A stretch of DNA of 64,000 bases from Asticcacaulis sp. YBE204 (GCF_000495855.1 NZ_AWGF01000001.1:124001-188000), one strand, 5' to 3'; shown: positions 1 through 8,343, counted from the stretch's first letter. The notes: generated by a model from the sequence alone, not told the origin. A program made the numbers and translations.

Positions 1-647
1 ATAAACACTGTCGCGCCCGTCGCCGCGCGTTGCTGCAAGGGCGCCCACAAAGCCGCCCAATCGGCCGCGGCATGATCCGACAGCACCACCGAGGCGTCAT
101 ATTTGGGATACCACTCGACAAACAGGTCGACACCTGTTTTCAGAGCCAGCGCGTCATAGGTCAAAAGGGGCCACCCGGCCACGTCTGCGGGCGGCGTCAC
201 CTCATGCAGCTTTGCCAGAGCCGCCACGGCCTCCAGATAGAGTGGCGCTTCCGGCTCACCGCCTTCGATCAGGCGCGCGAACAGACCGTCGCCAAGATCT
301 TCGAGGATCAGAAAGCCGTTTTGCGCATCGAAATCGCGCAGCTTAGGCGCCGATAATCCGTGTTCGGACAGATAGGTCGCCGCCCCGACAAAGGCCTCGA
401 TCTTTCCTGCCGCCAGACGCGCCGAAGCGTTGTAACCCAGGGCTTTGCGCTCGGCCTCGGTGGCATCGGGGGGGCACGGTTGCGACTCCAGCGCCGGGGC
501 CTGATCCATCAGCATCAGGGTCGAACCGTCCGTGTGTACCAGCCGCTCGTAGCGCCGCGTCGAGGCATCGCCCGGCAAGGCGTCGCGCCGCCAGTCGCTC
601 AAACCCGCCTGCTGCAAAAACCGAACGCGTAAATCCTCACGACTCAT
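1..647 (-). CDS. amgK: N-acetylmuramate/N-acetylglucosamine 1-kinase AmgK (partial, C-terminus outside window)
   Basis: Reverse-strand reading from the ATG at 645-647 gives an open frame running off the window edge, about 215 residues. It begins MSREDLRVRFLQQAG and contains the aminoglycoside-phosphotransferase-type segments GDASTRRYERL and GFLILEDLGDGLF (hinge strand of the kinase fold). In this family AmgK phosphorylates MurNAc or GlcNAc at C1 so that MurU can rebuild UDP-MurNAc, bypassing de novo synthesis. The start overlaps the tsaE stop (ATGA), so the two are translationally coupled; acyltransferase-tsaE-amgK reads as one operon. The usual next gene, murU, would lie beyond the window edge. 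The catalytic loop is not inside the window, so assignment rests on the N-terminal half plus the tsaE neighbour. Confidence 0.85.
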   Translation of the reverse strand, partial: MSREDLRVRFLQQAGLSDWRRDALPGDASTRRYERLVHTDGSTLMLMDQAPALESQPCPPDATEAERKALGYNASARLAAGKIEAFVGAATYLSEHGLSAPKLRDFDAQNGFLILEDLGDGLFARLIEGGEPEAPLYLEAVAALAKLHEVTPPADVAGWPLLTYDALALKTGVDLFVEWYPKYDASVVLSDHAAADWAALWAPLQQRAATGATVF

Positions 648-1090
648 ATTTTTCCATCCTCAGGCCGCGTCAGGTTGACCACGCGGCCCGTCTCCCCCTG
701 ATCGTTGGTCTGCTGTTTTAGGCGCACCACCCACGGTGCGTCAAAGCCCAAATGAGCCAGCCTTTGCGGCCATTCGATCAGGCAGATATGGCTGTCGGCC
801 AGTTCAAACAGGCCCACCTCGTGAACCTCTTCCGGATCGGTCAGGCGGTAGAGATCGAAATGCGCGATATCGACATCACGGCCTTCGTAGGTCTGCACCA
901 GGGTAAAGGTCGGCGACGGCACGTCTTCGTCGGGTGAGGTCAGGGCGCGAATCAGACCGCGCGCGAGGGTCGATTTCCCCGCCCCCAGATCGCCGAGCAG
1001 ATAGACGACATCGCCCGCGTTCAACTGGTCGGCCAGCCATGCGCCGTAGGCGATGGTCTCTGCCTCGTCTTTGAGAAAGATGTCGCTCAC
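644..1090 (-). CDS. tsaE: tRNA threonylcarbamoyladenosine biosynthesis ATPase TsaE
   Basis: 148 residues, normal for the family. TsaE is the ATPase that drives the TsaB-TsaD complex placing threonylcarbamoyl on A37 of ANN-decoding tRNAs. The P-loop GDLGAGKST lies at residues 33-41, followed by the typical PSPTFTLVQTYE stretch, the HFDLYRL segment and a late IEWPQR motif. The start overlaps the stop of the upstream acyltransferase gene by four bases, and its stop overlaps the amgK start, so all three should be cotranscribed on the minus strand. Confidence 0.96.
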   Translation of the reverse strand: MSDIFLKDEAETIAYGAWLADQLNAGDVVYLLGDLGAGKSTLARGLIRALTSPDEDVPSPTFTLVQTYEGRDVDIAHFDLYRLTDPEEVHEVGLFELADSHICLIEWPQRLAHLGFDAPWVVRLKQQTNDQGETGRVVNLTRPEDGKI

Positions 1091-1938
1091 AGGGCTGCCT
1101 TATCCGGATCGTTGCACAGGTCGCGCTCGATATAGGCCTTGAGACGGTTACACAGCAAGCCGGTTTCCATATCGAGTTTGTCCGGCGGCAAAACCGGCCC
1201 TACCGTCAGGTCGAACCGCTTTCCGGCCTTGTTGAGCAATTCATGAAACAGGGTAATATCGCGCAGTTCCGGCGAAAAACGGTTGAAGGTATGGAACCAT
1301 ACCGAATTGGGCCCGGCCACGTGGATCGGCACGATCGGCGCCTGATATTTCTGCGCCAGCGACACCGCGGTCGTCGCCCAGGGTGGATCGCTCAGGCGGC
1401 CCTGCGCATCGCGTCGCGCCAGCCGTCCGGCAGGGAACAGGACGACACAACGCTCAGACTCAAAGGCGTCACGCGCCGCCACCAGCGTGGCGCGGGTCTT
1501 TTCCCGCGTGCGCTTGGCCTCGACCCATTCGACGGGGATAATGACTTCGCTCAGGCGCGGGCTGACGCGCAGGGCGTCGGCATTGGCAAAGAAGATGGCG
1601 TCGTCGCGCACCCGCCTAAGGGTGTCGTAAACCGCCACGCCGTCGGCAATACCGGTCGGGTGATTGCACAGCACCACGCAGCGCCCGGTTTTCGGAATGC
1701 GCTCGATAGAACGAACCACCACATCGAGCGACAGAAGCCGCGATACATAGTCCAGCGCCGCCTCACCCGACATTTCCGCGATGGCGTCCGCCATACCGAC
1801 CGCCTTGCCGTAGCCCAGCAGGCCGTAGAGCAACGGCTTAACCAGCGGCCATGCCGCCGAAGTTACCAGTTTCGGCGCGCGTTCCTCAATCAGTTCCTCG
1901 ACGATATGCATGGGGCGATCATGCCCGTGTTCGTTCAC
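1087..1938 (-). CDS. lysophospholipid acyltransferase family protein (PlsC-like)
   Basis: Up to 283 residues from a GTG start; an ATG at 1911 is an alternative and neither has a strong ribosome binding site. The acyltransferase block I is NHPTGIADG (residues 92-100), with His and Asp separated by five residues as in hemolysin/OlsA-like acyltransferases rather than the classic four. A later FPAGR (168-172) matches the glycerophosphate-binding block. Such enzymes transfer acyl chains to lysophospholipids or ornithine lipids at the inner membrane; the substrate cannot be told from sequence. It is the first gene of the acyltransferase-tsaE-amgK operon. Confidence 0.8.
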   Translation of the reverse strand: MNEHGHDRPMHIVEELIEERAPKLVTSAAWPLVKPLLYGLLGYGKAVGMADAIAEMSGEAALDYVSRLLSLDVVVRSIERIPKTGRCVVLCNHPTGIADGVAVYDTLRRVRDDAIFFANADALRVSPRLSEVIIPVEWVEAKRTREKTRATLVAARDAFESERCVVLFPAGRLARRDAQGRLSDPPWATTAVSLAQKYQAPIVPIHVAGPNSVWFHTFNRFSPELRDITLFHELLNKAGKRFDLTVGPVLPPDKLDMETGLLCNRLKAYIERDLCNDPDKAAL

Positions 1939-1984
1939 GGATCAAGTGTGTTTTCTCCCGTGAAAATTGCTGCTATCGAAGCGC

Positions 1985-2122
1985 ATGGCCTCGACCGACC
2001 CGCATAATCCGAACAAAAGTCTCGACCGGCGACAGATCAAATCGCCCCTGTGGTACGGTCTTTTGTGGTTTGCCGCCCTCACCGGGACTATAATCGGCGC
2101 GCTCGCCCTGCTCGGCGGCTGA
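1985..2122 (+). CDS. small single-pass membrane peptide (45 aa), unknown function
   Basis: Open frame from ATG at 1985 to TGA at 2120-2122. The first 22 residues are polar (MASTDPHNPNKSLDRRQ), followed by a hydrophobic helix containing WYGLLWFAAL and GALALLGG to the end. It lies in the short gap between the divergent acyltransferase gene and the thioredoxin-like gene. There is only a weak ribosome binding site, and no family is recognised. The polar head plus one C-terminal transmembrane helix is a believable small protein, but at this length chance is possible; comparison with related genomes would decide. Confidence 0.5.
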   Translation: MASTDPHNPNKSLDRRQIKSPLWYGLLWFAALTGTIIGALALLGG

Positions 2123-2197
2123 AATCGTTAACCAAAGCCTTAACAGTGGCCCTCGTTCGCGCTTATAGTGCGGTGTTCAAGAGGGGCATCTGGCCGC

Positions 2198-2965
2198 ATG
2201 ACCAAAAAACATATTCTGTACGCGATCCTGATCCTGCTGACCGTGACGGTTCTGGGCGGCATCGGCTATTGGGCCTACTGGAATTTCTTCATCCGCTGGA
2301 GCCCGATCACGGTGACCCAGAACCAGAAGGAAATCCAGACGCTGCTGGAATCGTCGGGCTTTGCCGCGTCCGGCAAGGAAGGCCCGGAAATGTGGGTCAT
2401 CACCTACCGCAACTGCGCCTCGTGCAAGGTGTGGGAAGAGCAGGAACTGCCGAAATTCGAGGCGATCTCTGCCGATATCCGCATCATTCCCTTCGCCCCC
2501 ATCGATGTCGAAGGCAAGACCAAGACGACGCCGACCGAACGTTCGACCATCGCCGAAATCTGGCTTAACCGGTCGTACCCCCTTTATCGCCAATGGCGTG
2601 CGGCGTCGGAAGAGGCGTGGCAACCCACTTTCCGCCCCGCCGACGGTGATCTGGCGCGCACGGCGGTGGTCGGCGCCAGCCGCGACTTCATTGCACAATT
2701 GGAACCGCTGCTAGCCAATAATGGTGTGCCGATCCGCTACCCGCTGGTCATCTGGCGCGATGGGACCGAGCATATCAAGATCTGCGCCTGTTCGGATGAG
2801 CGCATGTATCACTATGTCCGCGACGATCTGCACGCTCCGGCCACCCTGACCGAAAAGACGATGGTTCCCGCGACGCCGATGGTCGAACAGAAATTACCGG
2901 AAGCGGGGACCGCGGCCAGCGAAGCGGCGGCCTCGGTCGCCAATTACGGCCCGGATGCGTTGTAA
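2198..2965 (+). CDS. membrane-anchored thioredoxin-fold protein with CASC motif
   Basis: 255 residues from ATG 2198; a GTG at 2168 is in frame, but GAGGGG lies 11 bases before the ATG. One transmembrane anchor lies at residues 6-28 (ILYAILILLTVTVLGGIGYW). A thioredoxin-like beta-alpha unit follows, with CASC at 73-76 after MWVITYRN. A later IRYPLVIW segment fits the cis-proline strand opposite the active site, and ICACSDE adds another cysteine pair. The arrangement suggests a periplasm-facing thiol protein. The function is not known; a close family name is not recognised. Reductase, isomerase and metal-binding roles are all possible. Confidence 0.7.
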   Translation: MTKKHILYAILILLTVTVLGGIGYWAYWNFFIRWSPITVTQNQKEIQTLLESSGFAASGKEGPEMWVITYRNCASCKVWEEQELPKFEAISADIRIIPFAPIDVEGKTKTTPTERSTIAEIWLNRSYPLYRQWRAASEEAWQPTFRPADGDLARTAVVGASRDFIAQLEPLLANNGVPIRYPLVIWRDGTEHIKICACSDERMYHYVRDDLHAPATLTEKTMVPATPMVEQKLPEAGTAASEAAASVANYGPDAL

Positions 2966-3064
2966 GCTTACAAAGGCTGCAAGGCGGGCGACTACCCCTG
3001 AACAGGGGTTTACCGCAGCGCATTAAAACGGGCATGCTTGGATCGAACAGGCTGGGGTAAATCC

Positions 3065-3616
3065 ATGAAACGGTTAGTCGGATTGGTATTGGTTGCGTTA
3101 AGCCTGATCGAATCACCGATGGCTTTGGCGGATTCCGTCAAGGGTGAGATGGTGCTCGACGGCAATCGCATGAAGTTTGCCGACCCTGACGGCTGGTATA
3201 GCTTCCGCACCCCGGTGACCGGCGAAACCGCGCAAAACGAGGACGGCACCCGGACCTTCATGTGGGACTCGTCCGACGGTAAATACTATTTCAATGTCTC
3301 GCGCGGCAAGGCCGAGACGCCTATCCCTGCCGACCAGCTCGACGCCGCGGTGCAGCAGATGATCACGCCGGGCTCCGCCGACGACCTGGCCATCGCCAAG
3401 GACGTTACGGCCATCACCGGTCGCGAGGTGATCACGCTCAATGGGCCGCAGCCGGTCAAGATGGCCGTCTGGCACGTCGAGGTAAACGGCGGCAAGCTGT
3501 TCTACGGTGTGCTTCTCGTCCCCAAGGGCTCGATGGCGATTATCTGCCTCGGCGACCGGCCCGATTGCGGCACTCTGCTGACCAACGATTTCCGCATCGA
3601 AGCGGGCGCGTTTTAA
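3065..3616 (+). CDS. exported protein of unknown function
   Basis: 183 residues from ATG 3065, chosen because it begins a clean signal peptide (MKRLVGLVLVALSLIESP, cleavage after ALA at about residue 24). A longer TTG-started frame adds only unlikely residues. The mature part, about 160 residues, is a mixed alpha/beta protein with DPDGWYSFRTP near the start, and a late cysteine pair (ICLGDRPDC). No catalytic motif is recognised. It follows the thioredoxin-like gene in the same direction with a gap of about 100 bases. The gene ends exactly where repeat copy A begins. Confidence 0.65.
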   Translation: MKRLVGLVLVALSLIESPMALADSVKGEMVLDGNRMKFADPDGWYSFRTPVTGETAQNEDGTRTFMWDSSDGKYYFNVSRGKAETPIPADQLDAAVQQMITPGSADDLAIAKDVTAITGREVITLNGPQPVKMAVWHVEVNGGKLFYGVLLVPKGSMAIICLGDRPDCGTLLTNDFRIEAGAF

Positions 3617-3675
3617 GCGCATCCCAAAAAGTGCCCATGACACTATCTGGGATTTTTGGATCAGATGCGCGACAA
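3617..3675. repeat. two-hairpin interspersed repeat, copy A (first hairpin only)
   Basis: Begins one base after the TAA stop of the exported protein gene. Outer arms are GCGCATC and GATGCGC with inner arms CCAAAAA and TTTTTGG, followed by GCGACAA. The same arrangement recurs at 11061-11160 and 33678-33790 with altered stem bases. It sits between convergent genes and may act as a terminator or mRNA 3'-end stabiliser. Confidence 0.7.
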
Positions 3676-3681
3676 CTAAAG

Positions 3682-4809
3682 TCAGCCTTTGGGGACAATC
3701 CGAACGATACGTCCTTCGGCATTATCGAACGCTACATAGAGCGCGCCATCCGGCCCCATGACCACGTCGCGGACCCGTTCCTTGAACTCGGTCAGGAGTT
3801 TCTCTTCCTTGACAACCTTCTCACCATCCAGCGTGATCATGTCGAGATACTTGAACTTGAGCGAGCCGATGAACAGCTTGCCCTGCCACGCCTTGTGCGG
3901 ACCGTCGTAAAACCACATGCCCGACGGCGCGATTGACGGCACCCAGTAGTGCAGGGGCTCTTCCATACCCGCCTTTTGCTTGGTGCCAATGACGCCGCCG
4001 CCATATTCCTCGCCATAGGTGACCAGCGGCCAGCCATAGTTCTTGCCGGCACGGGCGATGTTGATCTCGTCGCCGCCCTGAGGCCCGTGCTCGTTGGTCC
4101 AGAACTCGCCGCTTACCGGGTGGATCGTACCGCCCTGCATGTTGCGGTGGCCATAGGACCAGATTTCCGGCTTGGCACCTGCGGTTTTCACGAACGGATT
4201 ATCAGCCGGGATGGAACCGTCCGGCTTGATGCGGATCGTCTTGCCGAAGGTCGTACCGAGGTCCTGCACCTTGCTGCGATAAGAGGCGCGTTCGCCCAGG
4301 GTCGCGAACAGGTATTGCCCGTCCTTCGAGAAGGCCAGACGTGAGCCCCAGTGGTTCGGCCCCTCGACCTTCGGGCTCTGCTGCCAGATGACTTTCGTGC
4401 CGGTCAGGGCCGTACCTTCCAGCTTGCCGCGCGCAATCGCCGTCCCGGCCGTGTCGCCTTCACCCGGCTCGGAAAAGCTCAGATAGACGAGACCATTTTC
4501 GCTGAACTTCGGGTCAATGGCCACGTCGAGCAGACCGGCCTGACCGTAATCGACCACCTCAGGCGTCCCGGTAACTACCTGTGCCGACTTGCCATCGGCG
4601 CTGATCAGTTTCAGCGTCCCGGCTTTTTCGGTCACCAGTAACCGCCCGTCCGGCAAAAAGGCGATGCCCCAGGGCTGTTCGATACCTTCGGCAAACACCG
4701 TTGCGTCATAACCTTCGGCCGAGGTCGAGGGCTTGGTCTGGGCGCAGGCGGGGGTCGACATCAGGGCGGTCAGGGCCAGACCGGACAGAAGGGCATCGCG
4801 ACGGTTCAT
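3682..4809 (-). CDS. PQQ-dependent sugar (aldose) dehydrogenase family protein
   Basis: 375 residues with an N-terminal signal containing twin arginines (MNRRDALLSGLALTAL). The beta-propeller family of soluble glucose/aldose dehydrogenases is shown by GIAFLPDGRLLVTEKAG, the SYGHRNMQGG block carrying the catalytic-type histidine, NEHGPQGGDEIN (calcium/PQQ site) and the C-terminal MGPDGALYVAFDNAEGRIVRI. These periplasmic enzymes oxidise aldoses at C1 and pass electrons to the respiratory chain. No PQQ synthesis genes are in the window, so cofactor supply is unknown. Spacing to the putative promoter is about 50 bases and AGAGAG precedes the ATG. Confidence 0.88.
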   Translation of the reverse strand: MNRRDALLSGLALTALMSTPACAQTKPSTSAEGYDATVFAEGIEQPWGIAFLPDGRLLVTEKAGTLKLISADGKSAQVVTGTPEVVDYGQAGLLDVAIDPKFSENGLVYLSFSEPGEGDTAGTAIARGKLEGTALTGTKVIWQQSPKVEGPNHWGSRLAFSKDGQYLFATLGERASYRSKVQDLGTTFGKTIRIKPDGSIPADNPFVKTAGAKPEIWSYGHRNMQGGTIHPVSGEFWTNEHGPQGGDEINIARAGKNYGWPLVTYGEEYGGGVIGTKQKAGMEEPLHYWVPSIAPSGMWFYDGPHKAWQGKLFIGSLKFKYLDMITLDGEKVVKEEKLLTEFKERVRDVVMGPDGALYVAFDNAEGRIVRIVPKG

Positions 4810-4861
4810 GGCGTCTCTCTTTTTATGGTGCTGGATATTGTCATCGCCAATTTAAATGCCG

Positions 4862-4890
4862 ATTAAAAAATCTACCACTTCAAAAATCAA
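4862..4890 (-). promoter_or_regulatory. putative sigma-70-type promoter of the sugar dehydrogenase gene
   Basis: On the minus strand TTGATT and TTTAAT are separated by 17 bases, ending about 50 bases before the ATG at 4809. Just upstream is a dyad GTGAAAAAT (4912-4920) with ATTTTTCAC (4930-4938), nine-base arms nine bases apart, which could be an operator. Both are inferences from pattern only. Confidence 0.4.
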
Positions 4891-5012
4891 CAACGTGACT
4901 TTTTTGATTCAGTGAAAAATTTTTATTCCATTTTTCACAAAAAGAGCACGTATGTTCCCTTTTTGTTCAATTGACTCTTGCAAAACGTACCAGATTCGCT
5001 ATTATTGTTATT

Positions 5013-5096
5013 GGCGAGCAAGCGCTGGGTTAAACTCCGAGTTGCCTTACGGCGGCAGCATCCACTGCGATGTGTATCAGGAGCCAGGGGCTCGCC
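5013..5096. other. foldable 84-nt segment (candidate structured RNA or element end)
   Basis: Closing arms GGCGAGC (5013-5019) and GCTCGCC (5090-5096) pair perfectly. Inside are nested CTGG/CCAG and CTCC/GGAG pairs and two small hairpins (TGCC/GGCA and GCATC/GATGT). The segment is GC-rich, within a generally AT-rich intergenic stretch directly 3' of the DUF3800 gene. It does not fit a tRNA (no T-loop), SRP RNA or an integron attC site. It may be a small RNA or part of a mobile cassette. Confidence 0.35.
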
Positions 5097-5097
5097 A

Positions 5098-6022
5098 CCC
5101 TCATTTTAATTGAAGTAAAAAGTTGCGGCGCTCGTTACAAATAGGATTTTTTCCTAACGGTGGAATAAGAGTAACGCCAAAATTTAAAATTTTTCCCTTT
5201 GATTTTATGTATTTGCCTTGCAATAAATTAGCATACCTCGGCTCAAAATTGCCGTACGCATTTGGCTCAATAGCGCAAAACATTGCACTTGTCACGACAT
5301 CTGCAATTTGCAAACCCGCTCTTTTAGAGTGATTTTCCACTTCAATGGAATCTATGTCTAAAATTGACCAATCAATTTTATAGTTTGAATATATTTTCTC
5401 CTTTCCATCTCTTATTAACGCAAGGTAATCTTTCATTACTTGGTAATTTGTACCACCTCTCCTCGAAAAAACAATCTTGATCGAGCAAGAGTCTATTTTG
5501 CTTTTCTTTGCCGCATATGCGCACGCATTGGTTATTCTTTCTAACAAAAATCTAACCAAATAATTATATAAATGTTGAGGTTTTTTAAAAATTTCTCTTT
5601 TTGGGTGATCAGCTATCGTAATTTTATTTGACGCGACAAGGCATATACCAATTTTCTTACCAGACAAAATCTGACAAGCGACTACTTTTTGGTCATGCTT
5701 TAAATTTCTAAAATGAAGATCTTTTGCTTTGCTTCCATTGAAGCTTGATAATATCTCATCTCGCCATTTAGGGAGAAATATATCATTTTCTGAACGCACA
5801 ATACATGCACCTAAGATAAGCCAAGCAGATTGACCGCTTGCTCCGGGAGAAGCCTTTAGCTTTCCAAAACCTTCGTCACCAGCTTCATCTATGTATGCAA
5901 TAAATGTCGGCTTATTCAAAAAAAGAGACCTTAACGTGTATTTCTGAAATGAACTCAAAAGAGTTTCGCAGGCTACGTCAAGGAAAAACCCATTATTAAT
6001 GCGGAGCTTCACCAAATGAGGG
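5098..6022. other. AT-rich insert bounded by 9-bp inverted repeats
   Basis: CCCTCATTT at 5098-5106 and AAATGAGGG at 6014-6022 are perfect inverted copies that coincide with the two ends of the DUF3800 frame. Flanking DNA on the right returns to genome-typical GC content. No transposase or integrase is present. Nine bases can match by chance, so the boundary call is tentative, but the change in composition is obvious. Confidence 0.4.
5101..6015 (-). CDS. DUF3800 domain protein (AT-rich, probably horizontally acquired)
   Basis: Up to 304 residues from a TTG at 6015; no ATG is available near the N-terminus. The conserved family opening FIAYIDEAGDEGF starts at residue 37, so a TTG at 5917-5919, preceded by TTAAGG, may be the real start (272 residues). 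DUF3800 proteins have an RNase H-like core and are frequent in defence islands and on mobile DNA; the acidic residues of YIDEAGDEG and the late IADVV helix are present. Base composition is strikingly AT-rich compared with every neighbour. Nine-base inverted repeats (5098-5106 and 6014-6022) bracket the frame. The biochemical role is unknown; no partner gene accompanies it. Confidence 0.8.
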   Translation of the reverse strand: MVKLRINNGFFLDVACETLLSSFQKYTLRSLFLNKPTFIAYIDEAGDEGFGKLKASPGASGQSAWLILGACIVRSENDIFLPKWRDEILSSFNGSKAKDLHFRNLKHDQKVVACQILSGKKIGICLVASNKITIADHPKREIFKKPQHLYNYLVRFLLERITNACAYAAKKSKIDSCSIKIVFSRRGGTNYQVMKDYLALIRDGKEKIYSNYKIDWSILDIDSIEVENHSKRAGLQIADVVTSAMFCAIEPNAYGNFEPRYANLLQGKYIKSKGKILNFGVTLIPPLGKNPICNERRNFLLQLK

Positions 6023-6296
6023 CATAAAACTTCGCCGTGTCACCTTCACAGGTGTCGTAACTTGACCTTAAACGCGCCGCCTTCCATTGTCCGTTCGCGC
6101 CTCTGAATAAAGGCCGTCCGGATAATTATAGATCGCCGATGTGACGGTATAAATCAGGGGTGCTCTGCATTTTGGTTGCATCCCCCGCCTTGCGGGCCGG
6201 TGTCACAAAGCGGACAATCGGGCCTGAAGGTTTTGCGCCTCCCCCGCCGTTCGCGACGCCGGTCCCGCAAGGTTTCAGCTTTTTGATTTTAAGATC

Positions 6297-7064
6297 ATGA
6301 CAAACATCGAGCCACCCGCCGTCATTACCTTCGTCATCCTCGTCGCCGTTCTGATCGGTGCCCTGTGGCTCAATTCGCGCTATCAGCGGATGACCGTCTA
6401 TGCCTATCAGTGCGGTCTTTTGTACGAGAAGGGCGTCTTCGTGAAACGGCTGGAGGCCGGGATTCACACCTGGCACCCGCGCACTCAGTTCATAGAGATC
6501 GTCGATACACGCAAACGCCTGATCGTCCTGCCCGGTCAGGATATCCTGACGCGCGACAACGTCAATATCCGCCTGACTCTGGCCGGATTTTATCAGATCA
6601 GCGATGCCTATACCGCCACCACCGCGCACGAATCCTTCCACGCCAGCCTGCATAATCTGGCGCAAATCGAGCTGCGCCGTGCCGTGGCCGAACTGACGCT
6701 GGAGGATTTGCTGGCACAGAAAGGCGAACTGGATGAACGCCTGACCGCCGTGCTAATGCCACACGGCACGGCGCTAGGTCTGACCTTAAGCGACTTCGCC
6801 GTCCGCGATGTCCTTTTGCCGCCGCACCTGAAACGCGCCTTTGCCGGAGTGCTTGAGGCGCAAAAGGATGCCCAGCGCCAGATCGAACAGGCACGCGGCG
6901 AACAGGCCGTCCTGCGCAGCCTCGCCAATTCGGCGCGGCTCTACAGTGACAATCCGATGCTGTTGCAAGCGCGGCTGATTCAGGCCCTGTCGAAGGGTGG
7001 CAACACCATCACCTATAGCGCCGAGCAGGGGTTGTCCCTGACGCCCAAACCGAAAAAGAAATAA
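6297..7064 (+). CDS. slipin / SPFH (band 7) domain membrane protein
   Basis: 255 residues. An N-terminal transmembrane helix (about residues 8-25) is followed by the band 7 domain: YQCGLLYEKGVF, EAGIHTWHPRTQFIEIVDTR, then the typical LTRDNVNIRLTLAGFYQISD block and a C-terminal coiled region rich in Gln, Arg and Ala ending in SKGGNTITYS. Slipins form oligomeric membrane scaffolds; a usual partner is an NfeD protein, not seen here. The start has no clear ribosome binding site. The preceding 281 bases (6016-6296) hold no convincing gene, only a weak CACCT/AGGTG hairpin near 6050. Confidence 0.85.
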   Translation: MTNIEPPAVITFVILVAVLIGALWLNSRYQRMTVYAYQCGLLYEKGVFVKRLEAGIHTWHPRTQFIEIVDTRKRLIVLPGQDILTRDNVNIRLTLAGFYQISDAYTATTAHESFHASLHNLAQIELRRAVAELTLEDLLAQKGELDERLTAVLMPHGTALGLTLSDFAVRDVLLPPHLKRAFAGVLEAQKDAQRQIEQARGEQAVLRSLANSARLYSDNPMLLQARLIQALSKGGNTITYSAEQGLSLTPKPKKK

Positions 7065-7093
7065 AAAAACCCCGCTGGCGACCAGCGGGGTTT
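7062..7093. terminator. bidirectional intrinsic terminator between slipin gene and rplS
   Basis: Arms CCCCGCTGG (7070-7078) and CCAGCGGGG (7082-7090) with loop CGA. A run of A precedes and a run of T follows, so it can serve both convergent genes. Confidence 0.85.
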
Positions 7094-7115
7094 CATATTC
7101 AGACGTTTGAAAGGC

Positions 7116-7544
7116 TTAGCCTTCCGTCGTGTCCGTGGCGGCCAGTTGAGCGCGCAGTTCGTCGCCCTTTGAGCCGCGGGTCGAGTTTTGCGAACGCTCG
7201 ATGATCCGGGCCGACTTGCCGCGACGGTCGCGCAGATAGTACAGCTTGGCGCGACGCACGACGCCGCGACGCTTGACTTCGATCGACTCGATGGCCGGCA
7301 GAAGCAGCGGGAACTTACGCTCGACGCCTTCGCCGAACGAGATCTTGCGGACGGTGAAGGTTTCGTTGATGCCGGTGCCAGCGCGGGCGATCACAACGCC
7401 TTCATAGGCCTGGACGCGCTCGCGGTCGCCTTCCTTGATCTTCACGTTGACGCGGACGGTGTCGCCCGGTTGGAAGGCGGGAAAGGTCTTGCCTTCGCGC
7501 AGCTTGGCGACTTCTTCGGCTTCGATTTGCTGAAGCAGGTTCAT
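7116..7544 (-). CDS. rplS: 50S ribosomal protein L19
   Basis: 142 residues from ATG 7542-7544 ([15 protein letters not shown]). The L19 core is clear: [44 protein letters not shown] and [17 protein letters not shown]. It lies at the 30S-50S interface. A Ser/Gly/Ala/Thr-rich C-terminal tail, common in alphaproteobacteria, extends the E. coli length by about 25 residues. It is 22 bases downstream of trmD and likely cotranscribed with it; rpsP and rimM, the usual partners, are not upstream of trmD here. Confidence 0.97.
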   Translation of the reverse strand: MNLLQQIEAEEVAKLREGKTFPAFQPGDTVRVNVKIKEGDRERVQAYEGVVIARAGTGINETFTVRKISFGEGVERKFPLLLPAIESIEVKRRGVVRRAKLYYLRDRRGKSARIIERSQNSTRGSKGDELRAQLAATDTTEG

Positions 7545-7566
7545 GATAGTACTCCGATAGTGAGGC

Positions 7567-8343
7567 TTACGCCTTTGGCGTGCCTTTTGCCTGTGATTTG
7601 GAAAGATACGCGTCCCAGAGATCCGGTCGGCGTTCTTTCGTGGTTGCCTCTCTCTGCTGCTGCTTCCACACGGCCATTTTTTTATGGTCGCCGGATAACA
7701 GCACTTCGGGGATGTCGAGGCCCTCGAAATTCCGCGGTCGCGTGTACTGCGGATGTTCGAGGAGACCATCCTCAAAACTCTCTGTATCGAGGCTTTCCGA
7801 TGCGCCGAGAACCCCCGGAATAAGCCGCACCACCGCCTCGATCGTCACCATCGCCGCCGATTCTCCGCCCGCAAGGACGGCGTCGCCGACGCTGATCTCT
7901 TCGAACCCGCGCGCATCGAGTACGCGCTGATCCACCCCTTCGAACCGCCCGCACAGAACGATCAGGCCCGAGGCCTTCGACCATTCGCGGACTTTTGCCT
8001 GAGTGATAGGGCGACCGCGGGCACTCATATAGAGCTTGGGGCGGTCGTCGTTTTCACCCAGACTATCCCCCAATAAACTATCTAAAGCCTTGGCGATCAC
8101 GTCGGCCTTTAAGACCTGACCGGGACCACCTCCGGCAGGGGTGTCGTCGAGAAAGCCGCGCTTATCGCTCGAAAAGGGGCGAATGTCCACAGGCTCAAGC
8201 GCCCAAAGTCCAGATTCTTTTTCGGCATTCCCCAGCACCGACACGCCCAGCGGCCCGGGAAAGGCTTCGGGGAACATGGTCAGGACGGAGACGCGGTAAG
8301 GCGCGGGGGTTTCAGAGGCGGTATGTTCTGGCAATTCGGTCAT
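7567..8343 (-). CDS. trmD: tRNA (guanine-37-N1)-methyltransferase
   Basis: 258 residues. TrmD methylates G37 of tRNAs reading CNN codons, preventing +1 frameshifting, using a trefoil-knot SAM site. Visible blocks are [51 protein letters not shown] and the knot segment [18 protein letters not shown], then [14 protein letters not shown] and [14 protein letters not shown] short variable N-terminal extension precedes the domain. It is followed by rplS at 22 bases. Repeat units lie immediately upstream, so its promoter is probably close to or inside the repeat region. Confidence 0.97.
   Translation of the reverse strand: MTELPEHTASETPAPYRVSVLTMFPEAFPGPLGVSVLGNAEKESGLWALEPVDIRPFSSDKRGFLDDTPAGGGPGQVLKADVIAKALDSLLGDSLGENDDRPKLYMSARGRPITQAKVREWSKASGLIVLCGRFEGVDQRVLDARGFEEISVGDAVLAGGESAAMVTIEAVVRLIPGVLGASESLDTESFEDGLLEHPQYTRPRNFEGLDIPEVLLSGDHKKMAVWKQQQREATTKERRPDLWDAYLSKSQAKGTPKA

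Noticed and set aside
2128-2144. CtrA site before the thioredoxin-like gene
   Set aside because: TTAA and TTAAC are eight bases apart, one more than the consensus spacing.
5013-5096. tRNA gene or integron attC site
   Set aside because: The closing stem is 7 bp, but no T-loop or anticodon arm fits, and the attC core GTTRRRY/RYYYAAC pair is not at the stem ends.
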